Of a stretch of 64,000 nt of DNA, positions 27,120-41,986 are shown one piece after another. Position numbers and translations under genes: made by a program. The notes below the pieces were generated by a model that made no database searches, was not told where the DNA came from, and saw nothing but the letters and a program-made list of their open reading frames with translations. This DNA comes from Pratylenchus scribneri. Taxonomy: Eukaryota > Nematoda > Chromadorea > Rhabditida > Pratylenchidae. The stretch lies in assembly GCA_030063045.1 (NCBI GenBank), contig JAQSEB010000125.1:1-64000 (forward strand), in the 5' to 3' direction. Every line of letters starts with the position of its first letter. The first letter of the stretch is position 1.

Positions 27120-29699
27120 ATGAATTTTTGAATATATTATATCCATATATGTAGTATTTAAGGGGTATGAAACATTTTATGACCTAGGTTTTGAACTTTT
27201 TTGAATTTTTTTAATTCCATCATATTCTCCATCTAATTCTACAGGCGAAAGTCAATTTATTTTTATTCAATTCATCCACATTGATTTTTATGAATTTTTG
27301 AATATATTATATCCATATATGTAGTATTTAAGGGGTATGAAACATTTTATGACCTAGGTTTTGAACTTTTTTGAATTTTTTTAATTCCATCATATTCTTC
27401 ATCTAATTCTACAGGCGAACGTCAATTTATTTTTATTCATTTCATCCATATTGATTTTTTATGAATTTTTGAATATATTATATCCATATATGGGATATAT
27501 AAGGGGTTTGAAACATTTTATAGCCTAGGTTTTGAACTTTTTGAAATTTTTTCATTTCCATCGTATTCTCCATCTAATTCTACAGGCGAACGTCAATTTA
27601 TTTTTATTCATTTCATCCATATTGATTTTTTATGAATTTTTGAATATATTATATCCATATATGTAGTATTTAAGGGGTATGAAACATTTTATGACCTAGG
27701 TTTTGAACTTTTTTGAATTTTTTTAATTCCATCGTATTCTCCATCTAATTCTACAGGCGAACGTCAATTTATTTTTATTCATTTCATCCATATTGATTTT
27801 TTATGAATTTTTGAATATATTATATCCATATATGTAGTATTTAAGGGGTATGAAACATTTTATGACCTAGGTTTTGAACTTTTTTGAATTTTTTTAATTC
27901 CATCATATTCTCCATCTAATTCTACAGGCGAAAGTCAATTTATTTTTATTCAATTCATCCACATTGATTTTTATGAATTTTTGAATATATTATATCCATA
28001 TATGTAGTATTTAAGGGGTATGAAACATTTTATGACCTAGGTTTTGAACTTTTTTGAATTTTTTTAATTCCATCGTATTCTCCATCTAATTCTACAGGCG
28101 AACGTCAATTTATTTTTATTCATTTCATCCATATTGATTTTTTATGAATTTTTGAATATATTATATCCATATATGTAGTATTTAAGGGGTATGAAACATT
28201 TTATGACCTAGGTTTTGAACTTTTTTGAATTTTTTTAATTCCATCGTATTCTCCATCTAATTCTACAGGCGAACGTCAATTTATTTTTATTCAATTCTTC
28301 CATATTGATTTTTTATGAATTTTTGAATATATTATATCCATATATTAGTATTTAAGGGGTATGAAACATTTTATGACCTAGGTTTTGAACTTTTTTGAAT
28401 TTTTTTAATTCCATCATATTCTCCATCTAATTCTACAGGCGAACGTCAATTTATTTTTATTCATTTCATCCATATTGATTTTTTATGAATTTTTGAATAT
28501 ATTATATCCATATATGTAGTATTTAAGGGGTATGAAACATTTTATGACCTAGGTTTTGAACTTTTTTGAATTTTTTTAATTCCATCGTATTCTCCATCTA
28601 ATTCTACAGGCGAACGTCAATTTATTTTTATTCATTTCATCCATATTGATTTTTTATGAATTTTTGAATATATTATATCCATATATGTAGTATTTAAGGG
28701 TTATGAAACATTTTATGACCTAGGTTTTGAACTTTTTTGAATTTTTTTAATTCCATCGTATTCTCCATCTAATTCTACAGGCGAACGTCAATTTATTTTT
28801 ATTCAATTCTTCCATATTGATTTTTTATGAATTTTTGAATATATTATATCCATATATTAGTATTTAAGGGGTATGAAACATTTTATGACCTAGGTTTTGA
28901 ACTTTTTTGAATTTTTTTAATTCCATCATATTCTCCATCTAATTCTACAGGCGAACGTCAATTTATTTTTATTCATTTCATCCATATTGATTTTTTATGA
29001 ATTTTTGAATATATTATATCCATATATGTAGTATTTAAGGGGTATGAAACATTTTATGACCTAGGTTTTGAACTTTTTTGAATTTTTTTAATTCCATCGT
29101 ATTCTCCATCTAATTCTACAGGCGAACGTCAATTTATTTTTATTCATTTCATCCATATTGATTTTTTATGAATTTTTGAATATATTATATCCATATATGG
29201 GATATATAAGGGGTTTGAAACATTTTATAGCCTAGGTTTTGAACTTTTTGAAATTTTTTCATTTCCATCGTATTCTCCATCTAATTCTACAGGCGAACGT
29301 CAATTTATTTTTATTCATTTCATCCATATTGATTTTTTATGAATTTTTGAATATATTATATCCATATATGTAGTATTTAAGGGGTATGAAACATTTTATG
29401 ACCTAGGTTTTGAACTTTTTTGAATTTTTTTAATTCCATCGTATTCTCCATCTAATTCTACAGGCGAACGTCAATTTATTTTTATTCATTTCATCCATAT
29501 TGATTTTTTATGAATTTTTGAATATATTATATCCATATATGGGATATATAAGGGGTTTGAAACATTTTATAGCCTAGGTTTTGAACTTTTTGAAATTTTT
29601 TCATTTCCATCGTATTCTCCATCTAATTCTACAGGCGAACGTCAATTTATTTTTATTCATTTCATCCATATTGATTTTTTATGAATTTTTGAATATATT

Positions 29700-32600
29700 A
29701 TATCCATATATGTAGTATTTAAGGGGTATGAAACATTTTATGACCTAGGTTTTGAACTTTTTTGAATTTTTTTAATTCCATCGTATTCTCCATCTAATTC
29801 TACAGGCGAACGTCAATTTATTTTTATTCATTTCATCCATATTGATTTTTTATGAATTTTTGAATATATTATATCCATATATGTAGTATTTAAGGGGTAT
29901 GAAACATTTTATGACCTAGGTTTTGAACTTTTTTGAATTTTTTTAATTCCATCGTATTCTCCATCTAATTCTACAGGCGAACGTCAATTTATTTTTATTC
30001 ATTTCATCCATATTGATTTTTTATGAATTTTTGAATATATTATATCCATATATGTAGTATTTAAGGGTTATGAAACATTTTATGACCTAGGTTTTGAACT
30101 TTTTTGAATTTTTTTAATTCCATCGTATTCTCCATCTAATTCTACAGGCGAACGTCAATTTATTTTTATTCAATTCTTCCATATTGATTTTTTATGAATT
30201 TTCGAATATATTATATCCATATATTAGTATTTAAGGGGTATGAAACATTTTATGACCTAGGTTTTGAACTTTTTTGAATTTTTTTAATTCCATCATATTC
30301 TCCATCTAATTCTACAGGCGAACGTCAATTTATTTTTATTCATTTCATCCATATTGATTTTTTATGAATTTTTGAATATATTATATCCATATATGTAGTA
30401 TTTAAGGGGTATGAAACATTTTATGACCTAGGTTTTGAACTTTTTTGAATTTTTTTAATTCCATCGTATTCTCCATCTAATTCTACAGGCGAACGTCAAT
30501 TTATTTTTATTCATTTCATCCATATTGATTTTTTATGAATTTTTGAATATATTATATCCATATATGGGATATATAAGGGGTTTGAAACATTTTATAGCCT
30601 AGGTTTTGAACTTTTTGAAATTTTTTCATTTCCATCGTATTCTCCATCTAATTCTACAGGCGAACGTCAATTTATTTTTATTCATTTCATCCATATTGAT
30701 TTTTTATGAATTTTTGAATATATTATATCCATATATGTAGTATTTAAGGGGTATGAAACATTTTATGACTTAGGTTTTGAACTTTTTTGAATTTTTTTTA
30801 TTCCATCGTATTCTCCATCTAATTCTACAGGCGAACGTCAGTTTATTTTTATTCATTTCATCCATATTGATTTTTTATGAATTTTTGAATATATTATATC
30901 CATATATGGGATATATAAGGGGTTTGAAACATTTTATAGCCTAGGTTTTGAACTTTTTGAAATTTTTTCATTTCCATCGTATTCTCCATCTAATTCTACA
31001 GGCGAACGTCAATTTATTTTTATTCATTTCATCCATATTGATTTTTTATGAATTTTTGAATATATTATATCCATATATGTAGTATTTAAGGGGTATGAAA
31101 CATTTTATGACCTAGGTTTTGAACTTTTTTGAATTTTTTTAATTCCATCGTATTCTCCATCTAATTCTACAGGCGAACGTCAATTTATTTTTATTCATTT
31201 CATCCATATTGATTTTTTATGAATTTTTGAATATATTATATCCATATATGTAGTATTTAAGGGGTATGAAACATTTTATGACCTAGGTTTTGAACTTTTT
31301 TGAATTTTTTTAATTCCATCGTATTCTCCATCTAATTCTACAGGCGAACGTCAATTTATTTCTATTCATTTCATCCATATTGATTTTTTATGAATTTTTG
31401 AATATATTATATCCATATATGGGATATATAAGGGGTTTGAAACATTTTATAGCCTAGGTTTTGAACTTTTTGAAATTTTTTCATTTCCATCGTATTCTCC
31501 ATCTAATTCTACAGGCGAACGTCAATTTATTTTTATTCATTTCATCCATATTGATTTTTTATGAATTTTTGAATATATTATATCCATATATGTAGTATTT
31601 AAGGGGTATGAAACATTTTATGACCTAGGTTTTGAACTTTTTTGAATTTTTTTAATTCCATCGTATTCTCCATCTAATTCTACAGGCGAACGTCAATTTA
31701 TTTTTATTCATTTCATCCATATTGATTTTTTATGAATTTTTGAATATATTATATCCATATATGGGATATATAAGGGGTTTGAAACATTTTATAGCCTAGG
31801 TTTTGAACTTTTTGAAATTTTTTCATTTCCATCGTATTCTCCATCTAATTCTACAGGCGAACGTCAATTTATTTTTATTCATTTCATCCATATTGATTTT
31901 TTATGAATTTTTGAATATATTATATCCATATATGTAGTATTTAAGGGGTATGAAACATTTTATGACCTAGGTTTTGAACTTTTTTGAATTTTTTTAATTC
32001 CATCGTATTCTCCATCTAATTCTACAGGCGAACGTCAATTTATTTTTATTCATTTCATCCATATTGATTTTTTATGAATTTTTGAATATATTATATCCAT
32101 ATATGGGATATATAAGGGGTTTGAAACATTTTATAGCCTAGGTTTTGAACTTTTTGAAATTTTTTCATTTCCATCGTATTCTCCATCTAATTCTACAGGC
32201 GAACGTCAATTTATTTTTATTCATTTCATCCATATTGATTTTTTATGAATTTTTGAATATATTATATCCATATATGTAGTATTTAAGGGGTATGAAACAT
32301 TTTATGACCTAGGTTTTGAACTTTTTTGAAATTTTTTCATTTCCATCGTATTCTCCATCTAATTCTACAGGCGAACGTCAATTTATTTTTATTCATTTCA
32401 TCCATATTGATTTTTTATGAATTTTTGAATATATTATATCCATATATGTAGTATTTAAGGGGTATGAAACATTTTATGACCAAGGTTTTGAACTTTTTTG
32501 AATTTTTTTAATTCCATCGTATTCTCCATCTAATTCTACAGGCGAACGTCAATTTATTTTTATTCATTTCATCCATATTGATTTTTTATGAATTTTTGAA

Positions 32601-35400
32601 TATATTATATCCATATATGTAGTATTTAAGGGTTATGAAACATTTTATGACCTAGGTTTTGAACTTTTTTGAATTTTTTTAATTCCATCGTATTCTCCAT
32701 CTAATTCTACAGGCGAACGTCAATTTATTTTTATTCAATTCTTCCATATTGATTTTTTATGAATTTTTGAATATATTATATCCATATATTAGTATTTAAG
32801 GGGTATGAAACATTTTATGACCTAGGTTTTGAACTTTTTTGAATTTTTTTAATTCCATCATATTCTCCATCTAATTCTACAGGCGAACGTCAATTTATTT
32901 TTATTCATTTCATCCATATTGATTTTTTATGAATTTTTGAATATATTATATCCATATATGTAGTATTTAAGGGGTATGAAACATTTTATGACCTAGGTTT
33001 TGAACTTTTTTGAATTTTTTTAATTCCATCGTATTCTCCATCTAATTCTACAGGCGAACGTCAATTTATTTTTATTCATTTCATCCATATTGATTTTTTA
33101 TGAATTTTTGAATATATTATATCCATATATGGGATATATAAGGGGTTTGAAACATTTTATAGCCTAGGTTTTGAACTTTTTGAAATTTTTTCATTTCCAT
33201 CGTATTCTCCATCTAATTCTACAGGCGAACGTCAATTTATTTTTATTCATTTCATCCATATTGATTTTTTATGAATTTTTGAATATATTATATCCATATA
33301 TGTAGTATTTAAGGGGTATGAAACATTTTATGACTTAGGTTTTGAACTTTTTTGAATTTTTTTTATTCCATCGTATTCTCCATCTAATTCTACAGGCGAA
33401 CGTCAGTTTATTTTTATTCATTTCATCCATATTGATTTTTTATGAATTTTTGAATATATTATATCCATATATGGGATATATAAGGGGTTTGAAACATTTT
33501 ATAGCCTAGGTTTTGAACTTTTTGAAATTTTTTCATTTCCATCGTATTCTCCATCTAATTCTACAGGCGAACGTCAATTTATTTTTATTCATTTCATCCA
33601 TATTGATTTTTTATGAATTTTTGAATATATTATATCCATATATGTAGTATTTAAGGGGTATGAAACATTTTATGACCTAGGTTTTGAACTTTTTTGAATT
33701 TTTTTAATTCCATCGTATTCTCCATCTAATTCTACAGGCGAACGTCAATTTATTTTTATTCATTTCATCCATATTGATTTTTTATGAATTTTTGAATATA
33801 TTATATCCATATATGGGATATATAAGGGGTTTGAAACATTTTATAGCCTAGGTTTTGAACTTTTTGAAATTTTTTCATTTCCATCGTATTCTCCATCTAA
33901 TTCTACAGGCGAACGTCAATTTATTTTTATTCATTTCATCCATATTGATTTTTTATGAATTTTTGAATATATTATATCCATATATGTAGTATTTAAGGGG
34001 TATGAAACATTTTATGACCTATGTTTTGAACTTTTTTGAATTTTTTTAATTCCATCGTATTCTCCATCTAATTCTACAGGCGAACGTCAATTTATTTTTA
34101 TTCAATTCATCCACATTGATTTTTTATGAATTTTTGAATATATTATATCCATATATGGGGTATATAAGGGGTTTGAAACATTTTATGACCTAGGTTTTGA
34201 ACTTTTTGGAATTTTTTTAATTCCATCGTATTCTCCATCTAATTCTACAGGCGAACGTCAATTTATTTTTATTCAATTCTTCCATATTGATTTTTTATGA
34301 ATTTTTGAATATATTATATCCATATATGGGGTATATAAGGGGTTTGAAACATTTTATTACCTAGGTTTTGAACTTTTTGGAATTTTTTTAATTCCATCGT
34401 ATTCTCCATCTAATTCTACAGGCGAACGTCAATTTATTTTTATTCATTTCATCCATATTGATTTTTTATGAATTTTTGAATATATTATATCCATATATGT
34501 AGTATTTAAGGGGTATGAAACATTTTATGACCTAGGTTTTGAACTTTTTTGAATTTTTTTAATTCCATCGTATTCTCCATCTAATTCTACAGGCGAACGT
34601 CAATTTATTTTTATTCATTTCATCCATATTGATTTTTTATGAATTTTTGAATATATTATATCCATATATGGGATATATAAGGGGTTTGAAACATTTTATA
34701 GCCTAGGTTTTGAACTTTTTGAAATTTTTTCATTTCCATCGTATTCTCCATCTAATTCTACAGGCGAACGTCAATTTATTTTTATTCATTTCATCCATAT
34801 TGATTTTTTATGAATTTTTGAATATATTATATCCATATATGTAGTATTTAAGGGGTATGAAACATTTTATGACCTAGGTTTTGAATTTTTTTGAATTTTT
34901 TTAATTCCATCGTATTCTCCATCTAATTCTACAGGCGAACGTCAATTTATTTTTATTCATTTCATCCATATTGATTTTTTATGAATTTTTGAATATATTA
35001 TATCCATATATGGGATATATAAGGGGTTTGAAACATTTTATAGCCTAGGTTTTGAACTTTTTGAAATTTTTTCATTTCCATCGTATTCTCCATCTAATTC
35101 TACAGGCGAACGTCAATTTATTTTTATTCATTTCATCCATATTGATTTTTTATGAATTTTTGAATATATTATATCCATATATGTAGTATTTAAGGGGTAT
35201 GAAACATTTTATGACCTAGGTTTTGAACTTTTTTGAAATTTTTTCATTTCCATCGTATTCTCCATCTAATTCTACAGGCGAACGTCAATTTATTTTTATT
35301 CATTTCATCCATATTGATTTTTTATGAATTTTTGAATATATTATATCCATATATGTAGTATTTAAGGGGTATGAAACATTTTATGACCAAGGTTTTGAAC
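29700..35400 (+). repeat. Nested higher-order repeats (342, 2565 and 2907 bp) in satellite B
   Basis: In this part the two monomer types mostly alternate, giving a 342-bp dimer. On top of that, rare variants recur at +2565 bp (15 monomers): AGGGTTATG at 30064/32629, GACTTAGG at 30767/33332 and GTCAGTTTA near 30839/33404. A CAAGGTTTTG variant recurs at +2907 bp (17 monomers): 32481/35388. Boundaries are approximate. Confidence 0.7.
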
Positions 35401-38400
35401 TTTTTTGAATTTTTTTAATTCCATCGTATTCTCCATCTAATTCTACAGGCGAACGTCAATTTATTTTTATTCATTTCATCCATATTGATTTTTTATGAAT
35501 TTTTGAATATATTATATCCATATATGGGATATATAAGGGGTTTGAAACATTTTATAGCCTAGGTTTTGAACTTTTTGAAATTTTTTCATTTCCATCGTAT
35601 TCTCCATCTAATTCTACAGGCGAACGTCAATTTATTTTTATTCATTTCATCCATATTGATTTTTTATGAATTTTTGAATATATTATATCCATATATGTAG
35701 TATTTAAGGGGTATGAAACATTTTATGACCTAGGTTTTGAACTTTTTTGAATTTTTTTAATTCCATCGTATTCTCCATCTAATTCTACAGGCGAACGTCA
35801 ATTTATTTTTATTCATTTCATCCATATTGATTTTTTATGAATTTTTGAATATATTATATCCATATATGGGATATATAAGGGGTTTGAAACATTTTATAGC
35901 CTAGGTTTTGAACTTTTTGAAATTTTTTCATTTCCATCGTATTCTCCATCTAATTCTACAGGCGAACGTCAATTTATTTTTATTCATTTCATCCATATTG
36001 ATTTTTTATGAATTTTTGAATATATTATATCCATATATGTAGTATTTAAGGGGTATGAAACATTTTATGACCTAGGTTTTGAACTTTTTTGAATTTTTTT
36101 AATTCCATCGTATTCTCCATCTAATTCTACAGGCGAACGTCAATTTATTTTTATTCATTTCATCCATATTGATTTTTTATGAATTTTTGAATATATTATA
36201 TCCATATATGGGATATATAAGGGGTTTGAAACATTTTATAGCCTAGGTTTTGAACTTTTTGAAATTTTTTCATTTCCATCGTATTCTCCATCTAATTCTA
36301 CAGGCGAACGTCAATTTATTTTTATTCATTTCATCCATATTGATTTTTTATGAATTTTTGAATATATTATATCCATATATGTAGTATTTAAGGGGTATGA
36401 AACATTTTATGACCTAGGTTTTGAACTTTTTTGAATTTTTTTAATTCCATCGTATTCTCCATCTAATTCTACAGGCGAACGTCAATTTATTTTTATTCAT
36501 TTCATCCATATTGATTTTTTATGAATTTTTGAATATATTATATCCATATATGGGATATATAAGGGGTTTGAAACATTTTATAGCCTAGGTTTTGAACTTT
36601 TTGAAATTTTTTCATTTCCATCGTATTCTCCATCTAATTCTACAGGCGAACGTCAATTTATTTTTATTCATTTCATCCATATTGATTTTTTATGAATTTT
36701 TGAATATATTATATCCATATATGTAGTATTTAAGGGGTATGAAACATTTTATGACCTAGGTTTTGAACTTTTTTGAATTTTTTTAATTCCATCGTATTCT
36801 CCATCTAATTCTACAGGCTAACGTCAATTTATTTTTATTCAATTCTTCCATATTGATTTTTTATGAATTTTTGAATATATTATATCCATATATTAGTATT
36901 TAAGGGGTATGAAACATTTTATGACCTAGGTTTTGAACTTTTTTGAATTTTTTTATTTCCATCATATTCTCCATCTAATTCTACAGGCGAACGTCAATTT
37001 ATTTTTATTCATTTCATCCATATTGATTTTTTATGAATTTTTGAATATATTATATCCATATATGTAGTATTTAAGGGGTATGAAACATTTTATGACCTAG
37101 GTTTTGAACTTTTTTGAATTTTTTTAATTCCATCGTATTCTCCATCTAATTCTACAGGCGAACGTCAATTTATTTTTATTCATTTCATCCATATTGATTT
37201 TTTATGAATTTTTGAATATATTATATCCATATATGGGATATATAAGGGGTTTGAAACATTTTATAGCCTAGGTTTTGAACTTTTTGAAATTTTTTCATTT
37301 CCATCGTATTCTCCATCTAATTCTACAGGCGAACGTCAATTTATTTTTATTCATTTCATCCATATTGATTTTTTATGAATTTTTGAATATATTATATCCA
37401 TATATGTAGTATTTAAGGGGTATGAAACATTTTATGACCTAGGTTTTGAACTTTTTTGAATTTTTTTAATTCCATCGTATTCTCCATCTAATTCTACAGG
37501 CGAACGTCAATTTATTTTTATTCATTTCATCCATATTGATTTTTTATGAATTTTTGAATATATTATATCCATATATGTAGTATTTAAGGGGTATGAAACA
37601 TTTTATGACCTAGGTTTTGAACTTTTTTGAATTTTTTTAATTCCATCATATTCTCCATCTAATTCTACAGGCGAAAGTCAATTTATTTTTATTCAATTCA
37701 TCCACATTGATTTTTATGAATTTTTGAATATATTATATCCATATATGTAGTATTTAAGGGGTATGAAACATTTTATGACCTAGGTTTTGAACTTTTTTGA
37801 ATTTTTTTAATTCCATCGTATTCTCCATCTAATTCTACAGGCGAACGTCAATTTATTTTTATTCATTTCATCCATATTGATTTTTTATGAATTTTTGAAT
37901 ATATTATATCCATATATGTAGTATTTAAGGGGTATGAAACATTTTATGACCTAGGTTTTGAACTTTTTTGAATTTTTTTAATTCCATCGTATTCTCCATC
38001 TAATTCTACAGGCGAACGTCAATTTATTTTTATTCATTTCATCCATATTGATTTTTTATGAATTTTTGAATATATTATATCCATATATGTAGTATTTAAG
38101 GGGTATGAAACATTTTATGACCTAGGTTTTGAACTTTTTTGAATTTTTTTAATTCCATCATATTCTCCATCTAATTCTACAGGCGAAAGTCAATTTATTT
38201 TTATTCAATTCATCCACATTGATTTTTATGAATTTTTGAATATATTATATCCATATATGTAGTATTTAAGGGGTATGAAACATTTTATGGCTTAGGTTTT
38301 GAACTTTTTTGAATTTTTTTAATTCCATCATATTCTTCATCTAATTCTACAGGCGAACGTCAATTTATTTTTATTCATTTCATCCATATTGATTTTTTAT

Positions 38401-40375
38401 GAATTTTTGAATATATTATATCCATATATGGGATATATAAGGGGTTTGAAACATTTTATAGCCTAGGTTTTGAACTTTTTTGAATTTTTTTAATTCCATC
38501 ATATTCTCCATCTAATTCTACAGGCGAAAGTCAATTTATTTTTATTCAATTCATCCACATTGATTTTTTATGAATTTTTGAATATATTATATCCATATAT
38601 GGGGTATATAAGGGGTTTGAAACATTTTATGACCTAGGTTTTGAACTTTTTTGAATTTTTTCATATCCATCGTATTCTCCATCTAATTCTACAGGCGAAA
38701 GTCAATTTATTTTTATTCAATTCATCCACATTGATTTTTTATGAATTTTTGAATATATTATATCCATATATGTAGTATTTAAGGGGTTTGAGACATTTTT
38801 GGCCTAGATTTTGAACTTTTTTGAATTTTTTCATATCCATCGTATTCTCCATCTAATTCTACAGGCGAACGTCAATTTATTTTTATTCAATTCATCCACA
38901 TTGATTTTTTATGAATTTTTGAATATATTATATCCATATATGGGGTATATAAGGGGTTTGAAACATTTTATGACCTAGGTTTTGAACTTTTTGGAATTTT
39001 TTTAATTCCATCGTATTCTCCATCTAATTCTACAGGCGAACGTCAATTTATTTTTATTCAATTCTTCCATATTGATTTTTTATGAATTTTTGAATATATT
39101 ATATCCATATATGGGGTATATAAGGGGTTTGAAACATTTTATTACCTAGGTTTTGAACTTTTTGGAATTTTTTTAATTCCATCGTATTCTCCATCTAATT
39201 CTACAGGCGAACGTCAATTTATTTTTATTCATTTCATCCATATTGATTTTTTATGAATTTTTGAATATATTATATCCATATATGTAGTATTTAAGGGGTA
39301 TGAAACATTTTATGACCTAGGTTTTGAACTTTTTTGAATTTTTTTAATTCCATCGTATTCTCCATCTAATTCTACAGGCGAACGTCAATTTATTTTTATT
39401 CAATTCATCCACATTGATTTTTTATGAATTTTTGAATATATTATATCCATATATGGGGTATATAAGGGGTTTGAAACATTTTATGACCTAGGTTTTGAAC
39501 TTTTTGAAATTTTTTCATTTCCATCGTATTCTCCATCTAATTCTACAGGCGAACGTCAATTTATTTTTATTCAATTCTTCCATATTGATTTTTTATGAAT
39601 TTTTGAATATATTATATCCATATATGGGGTATTTAAGGGGTTTGAAACATTTTATGGCTTAGGTTTTGAACTTTTTGGAATTTTTTTAATTCCATCGTAT
39701 TCTCCATCTAATTCTACAGGCGAACGTCAATTTATTTTTATTCAATTCTTCCATATTGATTTTTTATGAATTTTTGAATATATTATATCCACATATATGG
39801 TGTATTTAAGGGGTTTGAGACATTTTATGGCCTAGATTTTGAACTTTTTTGAATTTTTTTAATTCCATCATATTCTTCATCTAATTCTACAGGCGAACGT
39901 CAATTTATTTTTATTCATTTCATCCATATTGATTTTTTATGAATTTTTGAATATATTATAGGGGTATTTAAGGGGTTTGAGACATTTTATGGCCTAGATT
40001 TTGAACTTTTTTGAATTTTTTCATTTCCATCGTATTCTCCATCTAATTCTACAGGCGAAATTCAATTTATTTTTATTCAATTCATCCACATTGATTTTTT
40101 ATGAATTTTTGAATATATTATATCTGTTGCGGCCGATTTTGGAAATTGGCCTTTTCCGGAAATGGCCAGCCGATTTGGGAAATTCCCAGATTGGCCGGCC
40201 TGGCTGGCCTTTTCCGGAATTGGCCGGCCGATTTGGGAAATTCCAAAATTGGCCGGCCAATTCCAGAAAAGGCCAGCCTAAGACTGGCCGATTTTGGAAA
40301 AAATGAATTAGGAAGGTCAGGGAAGTATAACAGGATGGGAGAGTGCGCGGGATATATCCGGATATATGGGGATTA

Positions 40376-40930
40376 AGTTGGCTATAGCGGATTAAGATGC
40401 ATTAAGCCTCGAAAAAGATGGGAAATGGCCATGAGAGTTCGGGGAAGTTGGCCGAAGTAACTGAGACTGCGCGGGATATAGCTGAAGATAGGGGGATTAT
40501 GGAGGATATGGTCGGATTAAGGGTTAAAATGATGGGATTAAGGACGAAATGTTTTGGAGATGAAGGGAAAGCCTGCGTAAACATGTAGATCTGGTCCAAG
40601 GCCCTAAGAAAGCGCAGGATAAAGCGGATATAGTGGGATTAAGGTGGATATAGTGGGATTAAGCAATAATAGACCACGAAATAAATTCCTGGTTTGGCTG
40701 TGTTCCGGCTTCACGAGAATCCTATGCTCCGAGCCCCTAATCCCTAGCCCTAACTAGGATTAATCCGGCTTAACACCCCCTATATCCAACTTAATCCCCA
40801 TATATCCAGCTATATCCGCCTACTCTCAGGGCTTCCGGTTCAATTCTATACCTTCCCTATCCATCAGCATCATCGCCCATCCATTTCAGATATTAATCCC
40901 CCTTAATCCGACCATATTCTCCCTAATCCC
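40376..40930. other. Interior of element 1, GGATTAAG-rich, no gene
   Basis: Unique-looking sequence with scattered GGGATTAAG/CTTAATCC motifs on both strands and a telomere-like CCCCTAATCCCTAGCCCTAA at 40734-40753. The 60-100 residue open frames here lack starts, domains or codon bias and are not annotated. Confidence 0.6.
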
Positions 40931-41830
40931 CCTATATCCGGCTTAATTCCGCGCACTCTCCCATCCTCTATTATATTTCCCAGACCTTCCAGTGGCCTTC
41001 CGGGCCATTCCCATCCATTTCAAGGCTTAATCCCCATGAATCCTCCTTAATCCCCATAAATCCGGATATATCCCGCGCACTCTCCCATCCTCTATTATAT
41101 TTCCCAGACTTTCCAGTGGCCTTCCGGGCCATTCCCATCCATTTCAAGGCTTAATTCCCATGAATCCTCCTTAATCCCCATATATCCGGATATATCCCGC
41201 GCACTCTCCCATCCTCTATTATATTTCCCAGACCTTCCAGTGGCCTTCCAGGCCATTCCCATCCATTTCAAGGCTTAATCCCCATGAATCCTCCTTAATC
41301 CCCATATATCCGGATATATCCCGCGCACTCTCCTATCCTCTATTATATTTCCCAGACCTTCCAGTGGCCTTCCAGGCCATTCCCATCCATTTCAAGGCTT
41401 AATCCCCATGAATCCTCCTTAATCCCCATATATCCGGATATATCCCGCGCACTCTCCCATCCTCTATTATATTTCCCAGACCTTCCAGTGGCCTTCCAGG
41501 CCATTCCCATCCATTTCAAGGCTTAATCCCCATGAATCCTCCTTAATCCCCCTATATCCGGCTTAATTCCGCGCACTCTCCCATCCTCTATTATATTTCC
41601 CAGATCTTCCAGTGGCCTTCCAGGCCATTCCCATCCATTTCAAGGCTTAATCCCCATGAATCCTCCTTAATCCCCATATATCCGGATATATCCCGCGCAC
41701 TCTCCCATCCTCTATTATATTTCCCAGACCTTCCAGTGGCCTTCCAGGCCATTCCCATCCATTTCAAGGCTTAATCCCCATGAATCCTCCTTAATCCCCC
41801 TATATCCGGCTTAATCCTGCGCACTCTCCG
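40930..41830 (-). repeat. 124-bp tandem repeat inside element 1
   Basis: About seven copies with a 124-bp period (TCCCGCGCAC at 41071, 41195, 41319 and so on). Each contains CGCGCACTCTCCCATCCTC, TTCCCAGACCTTCCAGTGG and CTTAATCCCCATGAATCC. One copy of the same sequence lies in opposite orientation at the left end (about 40335-40380), so the array grew from the subterminal part of the right arm. Confidence 0.85.
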
Positions 41831-41986
41831 GTCCTCTGTTATACTTCCCTGACCTTCCTAATTCATTTTTTCCAAAATCGGCCAGTCTTGGGCTGGCCTT
41901 TTCCGGAATTGGCCGGCCAATCTGGGAATTTCCCAAATCGGCCGGCCATTTCCGGAAAAGGCCAATTTCCAAAATCGGCCGCAACA

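Larger units (their letters stand above)
20626..40124 (+). repeat. Satellite B, 171-bp monomer array
   Basis: About 114 copies of a 171-bp monomer. Landmarks in order: TATGAATTTTTGAATATATT, ATATCCATATATGGGGTAT, AAGGGGTTTGAAACATTTTA, GACCTAGGTTTTGAAC, CCATCGTATTCTCC and TACAGGCGAACGTCAATT. Early units are spaced exactly 171 bp (20631, 20802, 20973, 21144). Two common monomer types differ at GGGGTATATAAGG/GGGATATATAAGG against GTAGTATTTAAGG. No homology to satellite A was noticed. The unit just before the inserted element has a short internal deletion near 39960. Confidence 0.95.
40125..41986. mobile_element. Non-autonomous inverted-repeat DNA transposon (element 1) inside satellite B
   Basis: The element starts TGTTGCGGCCG and ends CGGCCGCAACA, and is flanked by the 4-bp direct repeat TATC (40121-40124 and 41987-41990), which restores the interrupted satellite monomer. 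Terminal inverted repeats of about 240-250 bp are rich in GGCCGGCC and TTCCGGAA palindromes; the left arm carries an extra internal duplication of about 60 bp. The arms continue inward to a TGCGCGGGATAT/CGCGCACTCTCC boundary. The 1.4-kb interior has no credible ORF. TG...CA ends, long inverted repeats and a 4-bp duplication recall integrase-type (Ginger-like) DNA transposons, but without a transposase the superfamily is an inference. The same family occurs at 54614-56043. Confidence 0.85.

Noticed and set aside
605..40120. CENP-B-box-like motif in either satellite
   Set aside because: Looked for TTCG....A..CGGG and found no match good enough in either monomer.
40001..40376. ORFs over the satellite B/element 1 boundary
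   Set aside because: They span a transposon insertion point and inverted-repeat DNA; the residues simply mirror GGCCGG repeats.
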